This document shows positions 47,912 to 59,948 of a stretch of 64,000 nucleotides of DNA, in pieces. How positions within the stretch are numbered: position 1 is the first letter of the stretch; every line of letters begins with the position of its first letter. This DNA comes from Microthyrium microscopicum (Eukaryota; Ascomycota; Dothideomycetes; Microthyriales; Microthyriaceae). Below the pieces are notes generated by a model, which did no database searches, was not told the DNA's origin, and saw only the letters and a program-made list of their open reading frames with translations. The position numbers were made by a program, and so were the translations under genes. The stretch spans positions 322,576 through 386,575 of the forward strand of contig MU004236.1 in the NCBI GenBank assembly GCA_010405405.1. Reading direction: 5' to 3'.

Positions 47912-48429
47912 ATGGCTCAGCCAGCCGCACCTCGCGCCATGGAGTCGCGTACCGGACGGGTTAAGCAGAGTATGTCTCTCGTCTCTACAATTGACCCAAA
48001 GCTTACGTACCCTCCTTAGGATATGGTCCATCTGGAGAGCGTTTAGTGGCCGGAGTTGTAGCATTATCCGAAGACAAGTACTATGTCATGCTAGTACAGT
48101 CCAACAGCGGACGGAGTTGGGTGCTTCCAAAGGGCGGATGGGAAACCGACGAGGCCACGGCGCAAGAAGCTGCATGTCGCGAAGCCTGGGAAGAAGCCGG
48201 CATCGTTGTCACAGTCCAGTACGACCTCGGCACCATCGTGGAAAAGCGCGGCGCCACCATCAAATCGGAATACCATTTCTTTCAGGCGACGGTCGACCGG
48301 CTTGAAAACGAATGGCCAGAGATGAACAAGCGCACACGGAATTGGATGAGCTTCAAACAGGCAGAGGCCGTACTACAAGAACGGCCCGAGCTATTGGAAG
48401 CTCTCAATCGAAGTACAATGCATCGCTAG
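47912..48429 (+). CDS. Nudix hydrolase, diphosphoinositol-polyphosphate phosphohydrolase type
   Basis: Two exons (47912-47969, 48020-48429) give 155 aa. The Nudix box is complete: GGWETDEATAQEAACREA followed by WEEAGI (pattern GX5EX7REUXEEXGU), preceded by WVLPKGG, the DIPP/Aps1-type signature that contacts the polyphosphate. Length and the opening RYGPSGERLVAGVVAL match yeast Ddp1/S. pombe Aps1. Expected activity is hydrolysis of diphosphoinositol polyphosphates, diadenosine polyphosphates and perhaps polyphosphate, in the cytosol. The second in-frame ATG (47942) is an alternative start. A long pyrimidine-rich leader precedes the gene. Confidence 0.93.
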
Positions 48430-49263
48430 AATCTGGAAATGTTCAAACGCGACCATTTTCACGATTACATTTCGGACGCGATACGACCCAATTTTTTCTT
48501 TTGTCTTTTTGCATCAGCATACGTTTTCGAAAACATTTCAGCATCCAATATCCAAGCCTCTCAGACTCGGCCTATCGAGACACTCTCGGACTGGACGCCT
48601 TTGCGATCATGGCTCTTGGAGTTCTACGGCTATTGCCTTGATATCCCGGCATGAACCGTGGGTCAGAGACATTCTTGGTCTGCTCGAACCCCAAGAGTAT
48701 TCATTCCATGTGTTCATTTTTGCACCTTGGGGGCTCTTTGCAAGCTACCTTGATGACAAGGCGACCTCAGATCCATAGTTGATCCGATTCTCAAAAGTAA
48801 TTTTCTAGTCAAATACGACTCTTAAGAGAAAGTCGCCCTCGTGAATCTTGAAAAGTCGTAGTAACCACCTAAGTGGGTTTCTCAAAGTGTAACCATTTCG
48901 TACCCTCGTATCAGTAAGCATAGATTTATCTTCATTCCATTATAGACTCTCATCTTATACATTAGATAGTGTGTATACCAATATCATTTTTTGTTTAACC
49001 TTGCAACATCGTGTTAATAGTCTCTTGTGCACCCATTTCTGACCACCAAGCGAAGTTAAGTTGAACTTGCCCAAACAAGCAATCCATTACGTAAGCACAG
49101 CGAAACATCAAGATGCGACTTCAAAGTCATCGTGGCGTTCTTACAAGTTCCATTATCCACTCTCCATCCCATTGGATTCTTCTCAACTCTGACGTGCTCA
49201 GATACATCGCGTGTCCCATTAAATAGAGCGGAACATGCCGCGTGAGGCCATCCCATCAATGTT
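48430..49263. other. intergenic, 3' flank of Nudix gene and HET promoter
   Basis: No gene recognised. Open frames near 48,440-48,780 lie in three overlapping frames and look incidental. Confidence 0.45.
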
Positions 49264-51616
49264 ATGAACAACGTCCGCAACGACGCCGAAGCATCATCCG
49301 CATCCGAACCACCCGCTGATCTTGGCTCCTGTCGCTACTGCAAACACATCAATTTGGCCACTTTATCCAAACCAGGCGGCTACAAACATGCATCCAACCG
49401 CGCCTCTCTCGTGAGAAGTGCACAGAAATGTCGTCTATGCTCATTACTTTTCCGGCGTGATCGGACGAGACATAATAAGCCGTTATATCTCAGCGTGGAA
49501 CGTCTAAATCCAGAAAGCAGTCAATTATGCTTACGAATCACGCATGGCGATGATGAGGAAGAAAGTAATGATTTGACGTTTTTTCTGTATACGTCTCCTG
49601 GTTAGCATATCTACCTCCTCTCTGTCTTTCATGTGGGTGGGTGTTGATTTGGGTGATATAGGAGATCCGGCTGAAGCATTTGGTATTACGGCTAAACGGG
49701 AACTTTCGAGGACAGATTCGGAGGAGTCGTTTCAGACGGCGTTGAGATGGATTGAGAATTGTAAAGAGAATCATATCTGCTCGAAGAGGTTGGCGTTGAA
49801 GAGCAGGGAGTCGGAGTTTTTGCCTTGGCCGAGTCGGTTGATTGATGTTGAGGCGTTTGGGGAGGGTGATAGGGATGTTAGGTTGGTGGAGAATGATGGG
49901 TCTAAGGAGAGATATGTTTGTTTGAGTTATTGCTGGTAAGGAACCTGATTTATCGGCTTTTTGGATCAAGAGGATGAGTGACTGGCGTGCTCTAATTGAG
50001 AGGATGGCTGCCATCAGAGGCGATTTATCAATTAGTGGTTAAACACCACGAATCTACGCGAATGGGTAAGCCATCATTTATGGTAGGATATATAGTACGT
50101 GATTTGAGAAGCGACGGCGGCCTTCGTTGATGATAAGAGCACGCCAGTTCTTGATCTGGGTTTTCTTCGTTGCATTGTTTACAATACTGACGTTTAAAGG
50201 GGTCAAAGCAAAACATTCACAACCACATCTCGCTTTTTACGCCTGCGAAAGACCAGGATCAACTACAGCACACTTCCCCAAACCTTTCGCGATGTAGTCA
50301 CTATCACTCGCCGCCTCGGCGTCAGATATGTCTGGATCGACGCCCTCTGCATAATACAAGACGACCGCCTGGACTGGGAAAAGGAGTCTGTCAAAATGGG
50401 CGCAATCTACAGCATGGCATACATCACCATCGCCGCCGACTCAGGACGGGACTGCCACAGCGGCTGCTTCAACACCGCCAGCACCAGCCAGGAGCTCTCC
50501 TTCGACAACACCCCCTTTCCCTTACACTCCACCACGCCCTCTGGTGAAGCCAGCACCATCTACCTCTGGGATCCCACCCGCGGAACTACAAAGCCGACAC
50601 CTCCAGAAATCGACGGCTCTCCTCTCGCAGAGCGCGGCTGGGTCTGTCAAGAACGCATCCTCTCCCCCCGCATCCTGCACTACACCACCAGCCAACTATT
50701 CTGGGAATGCCGACAAACCCTCCTCGCCGAAGACAATCTACGCCCCTGGAGCATCTACGACTCTTCTTCCACCACCGTCTGTGGTCTAGCACGCAATCTC
50801 TACGGCACAACCCAAGATCCCGTCGGACGCGCCAATTTGCTACGGATCTGGTATAACCACGTGGTATCAGAAAGCTATTCACGCCGCAAATTGACGCGCG
50901 CAGACGACAAACTCACCGCCATCAGTGGGATCGCGCGTGCCTTTGGAAGACATTTCCAGAGTACGTACCTGGCTGGTTTGTGGGCGCTGGATTTGCCGTG
51001 GGGATTGAGTTGGCGGCGCAGGGGGCTGGTGAGTCGGCCGGTGGAGTATAGGGCGCCGGCGTTTAGTTGGGCGAGTCTGGATGCGATTGTGGAGTGGCCG
51101 GTGGTTTCGACAAAATCTGTGGCGAAGATTAAGGTTGTGGATGTGCATGTTGAATTGAGTAGTGGCGATCCTTTTGGGCGCGTGAGTGGGTGCTGGGTCA
51201 AGGTGGAAGGGTATGTTAGTCGGGCGAGGGTCACGGCGCGTAAGCGGTTGTTGGCTGGCGGTGTGAGTGTGGTGTGGGAGATGTTTGGGGAGATGGGACA
51301 GTTACCGCTGGGGACGGTGTTCATGGATGATGATGAGGTGGACTTAGCGGGCCAAGATGGAGAGAGACTTCGGTGGGTGGAGTATTTGGTACTTAGCCAT
51401 GATGAGGAGACAAGAAATTCGCAGGTACTCTTGATCAAGAGAGAGGAGGGGAGTGATCAGGCGGTCAGGATAGGAGCTGCTGAGCTTCTTGGGCTTGATG
51501 GGGACAAGAGCTCTGAGGTGAGATACAACGACACCAAGAGCACGAAAGCAAGCACAAAAGAAAACCATGCTAACATACCACAGGCCCGCATGTTGACCAC
51601 GATTACCTTGATATAG
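49264..51616 (+). CDS. HET-domain (heterokaryon incompatibility) protein
   Basis: Three exons (49264-49600, 49662-49935, 50200-51616) give 675 aa. A small N-terminal segment has CRYCKHINLATL and CRLCSLLFRR, paired cysteines common upstream of HET domains. The HET domain proper runs from YVCLSYCWG across the second intron to LPQTFRDVVTITRRLGVRYVWIDALCIIQDD, then DWEKESVKMGAIYSMAYITIAA and LAERGWVCQERILSPRILHY, all hallmark blocks. HET proteins trigger cell death on fusion of unlike hyphae or serve in innate recognition, but most family members are uncharacterised and partners are unknown. The second intron is long for this genome (264 bp), but its splice frame restores the SYCWG motif exactly. 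Frame and motifs are intact. Confidence 0.9.
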
Positions 51617-51903
51617 GTTGATGAAGTCTATTCGCTCAAGTCAAAGCGGATTCAGCTCTAGCGAGAATAGCGAGCTCACACGAAGCCTCTGGTCGTGGCT
51701 TCTTTTGATCAATAATGTTGAAAGGCAGTCCGAAGTATTTACAACACTTCGATTATGGCTCAATTATTCATAAAAGCTGGACATACACAAATACTACACA
51801 AACCGAAATGCATTGCTTGAATCAGAGCACTGTCAATTTACCCCTTTTCGCCAAACAGGCCTTTGAAGACCAGCCTGGAATCCGAAAACAGCTCCAACCA
51901 CTT

Positions 51904-52798
51904 CTACGTATCTCTCAACAACGATGGCTGAACCCGATATCGACTCGAATCATCAACCTCTTCGCCATTCAACGCCAACTGTCCATTCTCCAATTCATCC
52001 TGTCGCTCACTTTGCGGCTCATCATGATACTCTCCGTCCTCACTTACAAAGCCAATCCCCAGCCTTTGTCCATCGCCTCGACGTCCACCAAATGCCTGCT
52101 TCACCCACTCTCCGCCCATTTGGCCACGATAGACCACACATATCTGCCATAGGGTGATCAACACATTGACGGCAAGCAATAATGACGCTACAATCTTTTC
52201 CTCGCCACGCCAGCTATCGAGGCAGCTAGCGGTACGATCAAATGTCTCCTCACACCGGCGTGGGTCCGATGTTTTGCTCGGAAATGGCCAGGCCATATCA
52301 ACAGTATTGGCATAGCCACAGCAGTTGAAGCCATCCTGAATGGTGCGTATGTGTCCCTCATCTTTTGCACGGAAAAGTGACTGCCATCGAGTATGTAAAG
52401 AGCAATCCGTTCCCCCTAGCTGAGACGCCGACAAGGCAACGAGAACAGCTTGCAGGAAGAAGAGTAATTGGATTGATAGATTGGCCAGGCCAGAGGAGGT
52501 GGAGCGGGCAGCAAATGCCTTGGTGGCGAAGCCAGAAAGCGTTGGAAGGGCAGTAGTTAGAGCGGCGATGACGATGGGGATGGGAAGAGAGTATTTGATT
52601 ATCATCCCGAGAGCGTAACTATAGCTACGTTAGGAATTGATGGGGTAGAGGGGGTTATCTGGGAGATTCTACGCTGCAACGCCGGTCAGAATGACCAAGA
52701 GCTGTTGTATGGCGTTAGTACGAGGCCGTAACGCGACACGGTTTGTGGCTTACGATGATACTGGCCAGAATGATAAGACCTTCATATTTCTTCGGCAT
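51904..52798 (-). CDS. tetraspanin-like membrane protein
   Basis: Three exons (52798-52754, 52701-52673, 52624-51904) encode 264 aa. Start MPKKYEGLIILASIILLVIL gives the first membrane segment. Second and third segments follow (IPIVIAALTTALPTLSGFA; LANLSIQLLFFLQAVLVALSA), then an extracellular loop with CCGY (residues about 120-123) and further cysteines in RRCEETF and ASCLDSW, and a fourth segment ASLLLAVNVLITLWQICVVY. The CCG signature with additional cysteines identifies tetraspanins. It lacks close resemblance to the appressorial Pls1 as I know it and is closer in layout to the Tsp3 group, though this is uncertain. The hydrophilic C-terminal tail (about 70 residues) is longer than usual. 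Two very short introns interrupt the first membrane helix. Confidence 0.82.
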
Positions 52799-53172
52799 GT
52801 TGAGAATTTGATTCCTAAGTTTGGAGCTGGTTTTAGCAAAAGAAGATGTTTGCATGTCAGTGGCAATGCCTGGAGATTTAATGTTTAAAAGGCGGCGGGG
52901 AAGGCTGTCCCAAACAACCCAGATTCAGATCAAACTGCAGCTATCCAGACTGGGGTGGGCGTTGTGATCGCGAAATGATTGGATTACAGTATCAAAGTCG
53001 CCGCGCGACCTGTCATTTCTCAAGTGGCAGGCAACCAGCGGTCAATACTGAAATGTATGCTGCGAATATGGCAATGATGTTCCATAAACCACACTAGACA
53101 ACAGGTTGAGTTAAAAGGTGGCTTATTATTTCTACATGTTACATTTATTAGTTCAGAAACTTTTCATCAGCC
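52799..53172. other. intergenic, tetraspanin promoter and GH31 3' flank
   Basis: No gene or repeat recognised. Composition is normal. Confidence 0.45.
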
Positions 53173-56100
53173 TCAAGTCCAACTTAATGTCCAATTCGAC
53201 TTCCAAGCTCCACCTTGAGTTGCTGCCTCCAATCCAGAGATGCTGAAAGCTTTGCTGGTTGCGTTAAAGGTAGCAACTCCACTATCAACACTTTGTCCGT
53301 TCAGAGTCACATTGCTTGGACTTCCGGTGATTCCAAGAATGGTGACATTCGCCAGAGCATTCATATCGACAAACGAACCAGCGATACTGGCTTTCAAGGT
53401 GCTTCCACTAGCGACTAGGCTAACCTGAGTAGTATCTTGGGGTACGAGGCTCTCGCCGTCGTCTAAATACAGGTCACCTTGCGCTTCGCCATTCTTGTCG
53501 AGCGCAACAAGAAGCGACCAAGTTCCATTGCGGCTTTCTGCAGTTGTATATCCAGGCTTTTGTTGCGGGATGATATACCCTCCTCGTACAAATACAGGAA
53601 TGTGACCAAGAGGTGCGTCAATAGTCACATTGGTCCCAGGCTTGACATCGACGACTTCGTTCTTGCTGTAATAACCATACCAGCGGGTACCACCGTTGAG
53701 ACCTGGGAACACCCCGTTGACAGATGTTGCGCCCGGATTGAGGACTGGGACAATCATCAATGCTGGTCCAAGGAGAAATTGGCGATCGGCACTTCGTAGT
53801 GACGGATCCGAAGAAAACTCCCACGCCAACGCACGCAGTACCGTATCACCATGGCTATGGGCCTTCCAGAAGAGCGTATAAATGTACGGTAAAATGCTAT
53901 ATCTGATGGCCATTGCGGTTTTGGTGGCGTCGATGACTGATGACCACACATATGGCTCCTGAGAAGCCGCTTTGATAACGTTGTGATTTCTGTAGAATGG
54001 GAAGAACGCGCTAAGTTGCATCCATCGGTTGCAGAGTTCTTCGTCAGAGTTCCCTGCAAAGCCGCAGGTATCAGGACCAAACATTGGGATGCCAAAAATA
54101 CTGAAGCTGAGAGCTTGTGGAATGGCGTAATACATATCAGACCACTTGGCGTTATTATCTCCTCCCCAATGACCTGGTTTTCGATTAGCAAATCTTCACA
54201 TAGGCGTCAGACTAGTCGAACAAAACTTACCGGCTAATGTTCCACTTCCAGCAAATGTTGATCTTCCGATAATATAAGGTCTTTTTCCTTTGAAAACATT
54301 CAACAGCGCATGATAAGTGGCGTTAAGAATCTGATGCCCAAACAAATTATGGACATCATATTCTAGAACGCCATCTGTATGGGTTGCATTTGGCGAGACA
54401 GCGTGTACAGAAAGATCTCCGTTAACATTGTTGATGGCATATGGTGGATGTTCAATATTGCGAACACCAGGGGTAGGTGTACTTCGATAATATGAAGTGC
54501 TAGTTGAAGAAGCCACAGCACTAGCGGAAGCTGTAGCTGTAGCGGAGGCCACAGAGGAGGATTGGCTTGCTGAAGCTGCTGCAGCAGAGGCAGCCTCAGT
54601 ACTGTTCGTGATATTGAAACCTTCTGGAAAGTTGTAGTCGATATTTCCTGGCTCTCCTGGAAGTAAAAACGGTGGATGTACTGGGTTTAAGCTGAGGTTG
54701 TGCGTACCACAGCTCCCAATACAGAATGAAGAGACCTCGGACATGTCTATCCAGATTCCGTCAAATGGTACGTCTTTATACCATGCTGTAAGTTCATCTG
54801 TCCACCACTGAACTGCTTTGTCCGAATGCCAGTCTGGAAAGACCGTGTAGCCAGGCCAGACAGTTCCAATATATTCGCTACCATCGGGATTCTTTAGGAA
54901 GAGATCCAAATCATGCCCCCGAGAGTATGTCGAATAGGCGTCCGAGGTGTTGTCAGGGTTGGGAATATAGATTGCCGAGTCTACAATAGGAATGTAATGT
55001 TGATTATTCGCATGAACCTGTGACAGTAACTCCTGGAACTCTGGCAGAGGGAACGTGTTTTCGTCGGTGGAAAAGTCACGGTATTGGCTCATGTAGTCGA
55101 TATCTGACCAAATAGTTTCCAATGGAATATCGAATTTCTTGAAGTTGTCGATGACGTCTTGTAGATCTGACACATTTGCGTAGCCCCAGCGGCATTGGTT
55201 GTATCCAAATGTCCAGTATTGTTGCAAGGCTGGAAATCCAGTAGCCACAGATTGGTAAGCTCTTATGGCTTCTGGTTGGGATGGTCCTTCAAAGAAAAAT
55301 AAATCAATGCTTCCACCCAGTAGTCTCCATGTGATACTCGAGGTATTCAGAACGACTTCTTGACCATGTGCATTCCGATTGTACACGGCGTGTGTGTAAG
55401 ATGTGTAGTTTCCTTCCGGATCACTTTCGTTTCCTGTGAAGTATGACCAGTCGCCACTGCTAGACTGTTCGAAGTATCTCGTGTCCAGATACACTGGATG
55501 AGTTCCATAGACGCCATAGTCCAGAGGTGTTCCAGCATCTGCAGCGTACGTCGTTGCAGTGAAGTCGTTACCCAGACGAAGTTGGTGAATTCTTTCTCCT
55601 AGGCCGTAGACATTGTAATCCTCCGGCATGGAAGTAACAAACTCAATGAACTGGTCTTCGTAGACAAGCTTGCTACCGGTCGTGTTGAAAAGTACATCAC
55701 CATTACTGCTTCTTGTCACTGCAAAGGAGAAGGTGGGATCATTGCTCCAAGTGATTTCGAAAGCACTGCTACTCAAGTTGCCGCCTTCGCTGGCGGGCCT
55801 AGGAACCAAGCCTTCTGGAAGAACGAAGTATGATGAGTTGGAAGAATCCAGGACAGCTGGTTCAATATGAATCGACACTCTTTCTGGGCTTTGGTAGTCG
55901 ATAGCCAACGTCAGATCTGACACATCTGTGCCGTAGACGTTACAGGCACTGCCTGCAAGTTTAAGATCTGCTGTGATACCACTTGAAGTGTTCTTCACAT
56001 TCGAGGCAAGGTACCCGGGACAAACGGTCTGAGCATTCACGGCCTAACTGTGGTTAGCTTCATACTTCTACTCCTGAGAAGAACTTCGCATACCTCTGGG

Positions 56101-56255
56101 TCCTGTGAGGTTGGTAATATAGGAAATCCGACATCTGCAGACGCCGGAACCGTAAATCGAGGAGGCAGTTCCGATGAGGATGTAGCCGCCAGACCCAACG
56201 CGATCTGAGGTATTGTGGCTAAAGACAAACAGGTCAAAAGAGATCTTTGAAGCAT
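53173..56255 (-). CDS. secreted alpha-glucosidase, glycoside hydrolase family 31
   Basis: Three exons (56255-56094, 56043-54231, 54173-53173) give 991 aa. The signal peptide is MLQRSLLTCLSLATIPQIALG. The GH31 barrel is complete: TFGYNQCRWGYANVSDLQD, the catalytic nucleophile in DGIWIDMSEVSSFC (Asp near 487), GRSTFAGSGTLAGHWGGDN with the acid/base Asp near 664, and FGIPMFGPDTCGFAGN. Between them lies a Ser/Ala-rich low-complexity insert of about 45 residues after EGFNITNSTE, as in many secreted fungal alpha-glucosidases. Numerous N-glycosylation sites are present. It should release glucose from maltose, malto-oligosaccharides and starch outside the cell. Splicing of the second intron restores the conserved GHWGGDNNAKW exactly. 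No GPI signal is evident. Confidence 0.94.
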
Positions 56256-57799
56256 GGTTTCAATGGTACCAAATCAATGGCTTCAATTGGACATTGACTT
56301 CATCTATGCTACCAGAAATTACTCCAGCATATATACTAAAGGAATATTTCTCTTACCTGATGTTATTTGAAAAAGTGGAATCAATGCCAACGCGACCAGC
56401 ATCAACTTGAACACCCGAAGGAAACGCGGACCCCGCACTATGGGTTGCAACCGTTGCATTATGTTGTGGTCGATGACGGTATCACGGGTGGAGAAGAACA
56501 TGACCTGAGATGCGAACCATTAAGTCGGACGCGACAACTCTGCTCGTGGCCTACTGCAGGTCAATTCATGCGGATCGTTCCCAAAAACAGGTAGAAGAGA
56601 GAATATCAAGATCCAATCGGCTGAATGGTTGTCTGCAGCATGGTAGATTGAAAGGACCAGGTTCGGATACGGGCCATCAATTTGGATGGAAGTTAGAGCC
56701 TCTTTCAAGTAGTTGGAGAAGCCGGAGGGAACTCCGTCTCCTATGAAGCACTGAGAACATCCGCGTTGTTTCGAGATCTAAGATGCTACCTGCTGAGGGT
56801 TCACAGTTTTACCCCAGAAAAACGCCCGTGCCAAGGATGCAGGCGTAAGTGGCGATCATATTAATGCCCAAAAGGGCAAGTCCTTCCTGTGCTTACTTCT
56901 TTCCTTCTTGTTGTTGAGTTTCTGGAATCTTATTCTTGCCTGTTGCACCACATTTACTTGAATCTAGAAACTGCTGATTGATCAAGACCCATCTCATGGC
57001 AAAACTCACTTGACCGCAGTCCCTACCAATTCCAGCTAGCAAATTTTGCCATGCTGCCATCGACGGCAATGGCTCCCCTCAACGCCTCAAAACAAAAGAC
57101 GCTAAATTTCTCATCGCATTTGATAAAATGTTTATAGGTTCGTTATCGTTAGAAACGTGCCACTTGGTGATAAAGCGTAGCAGATGGGAGTCATGTAAAT
57201 CGCAAGCCGCCGGCAGCATTTCAGGTCGCTATGAGCGCATTGATAATACTCTCCTCGCATGGGCAGCTCAATGTCCCGATAGGTTCACCGAAATTGACTG
57301 AAGCAACTCAGTATATACAATCAAGCAGCATTACTCATGCGAGAAATTGATGGGAATATAGCAGTTGACGCCGCTTTCTTGTCATCAAGACTATGCAAAC
57401 GCCTGCTATGGGCCTCAAAATAAGAACATTTGCTTTTATGTTGTACCTCAGTCAAACCCACATATTTTGGAGATATAGCGGTTGAGAAGATCTCAGGTAG
57501 TCGCGGTTTTGTGGGCTCCGCACCTCGCCTCAAAATGACACTGTTCACTGGGATTGCTACCTACCCGATCAGGGAGGCAGGAGGTGAACCCCCCATTTGC
57601 AAACGACTTACCGCTCAATCACCTCAGAGGTGTTGGGTAAGGTGTACTTGTGGACATGGTCTGAGCAGTCGACATCAATTGCAACCCGGTGACCGCATTC
57701 AGCAAAGGATCACGAGCATCATTTCTTCACCTCGCTTTTTTTGTAGAATTTACAAACTTGCTGAGCAAACATAGTTTACCAACTTCTTCCATCATTAGC
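56256..57799. other. intergenic between divergent GH31 and APH-like genes
   Basis: Must contain both promoters. Short frames (under 115 codons) without recognisable domains; no repeats or transposon ends seen. Confidence 0.45.
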
Positions 57800-59573
57800 A
57801 TGGCTGTCGGTATTTTCCAACTGCTTCATGAGAAAGCAGAGCTTCTCAAGACAAAGAACGGTAAATCAAAGCATACGATCAGTTGTGGTTACTTGAAATT
57901 GACAAGATCAACAACAGATCCACGCTATTTTACAGCTGCGCACTGGATGGTAGATGATGCCAAAGAACGCAAACGGCGGTTCGTCAACCTCGATTTCGAA
58001 AATTTGAAGCGCACTGTCATCTCTCTGTCTGAGAAAGCCACTGCAATTGTAAAGTGGGAGAGTCTTGACCGTGGTTTCAACCGAGTCTTCAAATTTGAAC
58101 TCGATAATGAAGAGACTTTGTACGCCAAATTTCCCACGAGTGTTGTCGGTCCTCGACAATATATCGTCAATAGTGAAGTTGCTACGATGAAGTATCGTAA
58201 GTCTGCCTATCCATAATCATGAACCTCACATTACTAAGTCTACATGCCTAGTTCAAAAGCACACGGCCCTACCAATCCCGCAAGTTTTAGATTGGGATGA
58301 TGCCTCAAACAACCCAATCAACGCGGAATACATCATTACAGCCGGCGCTGTTGGTATGCCGTTGGAGTGGCGATGGCAGAGTCAACCAAAAGAGTACCAT
58401 GAAGCCTTGATCAAAGACACTGCAAGCTTGTACGAATGTGAGTTCTCTTGACACTTACATCAATTCTGTGCTCAAACTGATTGGAGCAGGCTTTGATAAG
58501 CTTAATTTGCCAGGCTATGGCAGTATATACTTCAGCAAACTGTTACCGACCAACTGTCCTCGAATCAAAATTGACGAAGAGTTTTGTATCGGCCCAAGTG
58601 CCTTTGCTCTCTTTGAGCTGACTGGCAAAGATGTTGATTTCTTACATATAAAGAGCTTACAACGATATGTAGGACCGTGTAAGTGAATGCCCCTTACTCA
58701 AAATCAGCCACTAATTAGACATTAGGGAAAACATCCAAAGAATTTAGTCTAGCTGCTATTGACCGTGGTCGGAAAATTGCCGAGCTCTCTAAGATTCCTA
58801 AAGAGCGAGCAGCACACAAAGGCACCAAGCAGGAACTCTTTGCTTTACTAGATCGACTGCAAGCCTTGGTCGAAGAATTCTTCTCATCTCCAGCTGTACA
58901 ATTGCCCAGTCAGCCAATCTTGCTTCATCCAGACCTATCCCCATCGAACACTTTTGTGGGAAAAACTGGGGATTGGAACATCACTGGAATCATTGATTGG
59001 CAGTGGGCTTCCATCGAACCATCTTTCATTTGGCAATACAAAAAGCCCTTCTGGCTGACCGCATATGCTTCACAAGTACGCCAACTTCATTATCCGTCAT
59101 TGCTCGCATCCGCCGACGAACAAATTGCCGCAGCTTCACCAAAACTCTCATCAATAATTTCACACCCAGGGGAAGCCTTTTTACCTTTCTTTATCGTATG
59201 GGATGTATTGTCCATCGGGGTTACGCAATTCACAAAACACATCCTCGCAATGTGCGAATTCTGGGATACGGTCTCCGGCAAAACAGAGAAGTGTGTTTTT
59301 GAGCTGACCGACCAGGAGCTGAAGCTGCAAGCAGAAAGGGAGGAAGATATGATGGAAGAATTGGGTCTTCAGGCTCAGGTCTTAGACTATCTGGAAATCA
59401 GCCATGATGGTTGGGTTTCAACACATCGCTGGAAATCAGTCCAACTGAAATATCAAACGCTACTCAGATTCTTCAAAGAGAATTTGAAAAAGGATAGAGA
59501 ACAAGGAACGCGTCAAAAATGGACTAAGGAGTACACCCGGAGCATTTGGCCGTTTCCTGGACGGTACAATTGA
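57800..59573 (+). CDS. aminoglycoside-phosphotransferase-like (APH) kinase family protein
   Basis: Four exons (57800-58196, 58252-58437, 58490-58678, 58726-59573) encode 539 aa. An N-terminal stretch of about 75 residues includes the YFTAAHWMVDDAKERKRRF motif frequent in fungal APH-like proteins. The kinase fold then shows FKFELDNEETLYAKFP (N-lobe strands with the ATP-binding Lys), EYIITAGAVGMPL (hinge) and, in the C-lobe, ILLHPDLSPSNTFV (catalytic HxDxxxxN) and ITGIIDWQWASIEPSF (metal-binding Asp with Trp). This large fungal family is related to choline and aminoglycoside kinases; some members have mitochondrial roles, but true substrates are unknown. The acceptor at 58725 was chosen over an upstream AG because it alone avoids an in-frame stop. 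Confidence 0.85.
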
Positions 59574-59948
59574 TTCTGGTTGCGCGAAAGTCGGCGTTGC
59601 ATGAATGGCGATGGCTTGTGAACCAATTCGCTATATTACCCATGGGCCATCACACCCAGCGATCTGTTAAGACAATTGCACCAGTCTTCCAGCCGCTGAT
59701 ATGCTCATTTCAATATGAGATGCTGGGTCTTTAGGAAGTTGAAACATCCTTCATATCAAGTCCGGTCGATGTGAGGCTTGAGGTTTTCTCTGGGTCAGGC
59801 TAAGTTGTAGTTGACCAGAAATTGAAATTTCTGTTATGCAACGCAACAACTTTCCGTCTGAACTAACCTCTATTCTTCGTCTAATATATTCCTTTCGAAC
59901 AATCTTTCCTCGGCTTCACAATCATCGAACTGGTATTCACATTCCATA
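59574..59948. promoter_or_regulatory. promoter region of the amino-acid permease
   Basis: Tandem spacing between two plus-strand genes. It ends in a pyrimidine-rich leader before ATG 59949. No other feature recognised. Confidence 0.45.
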
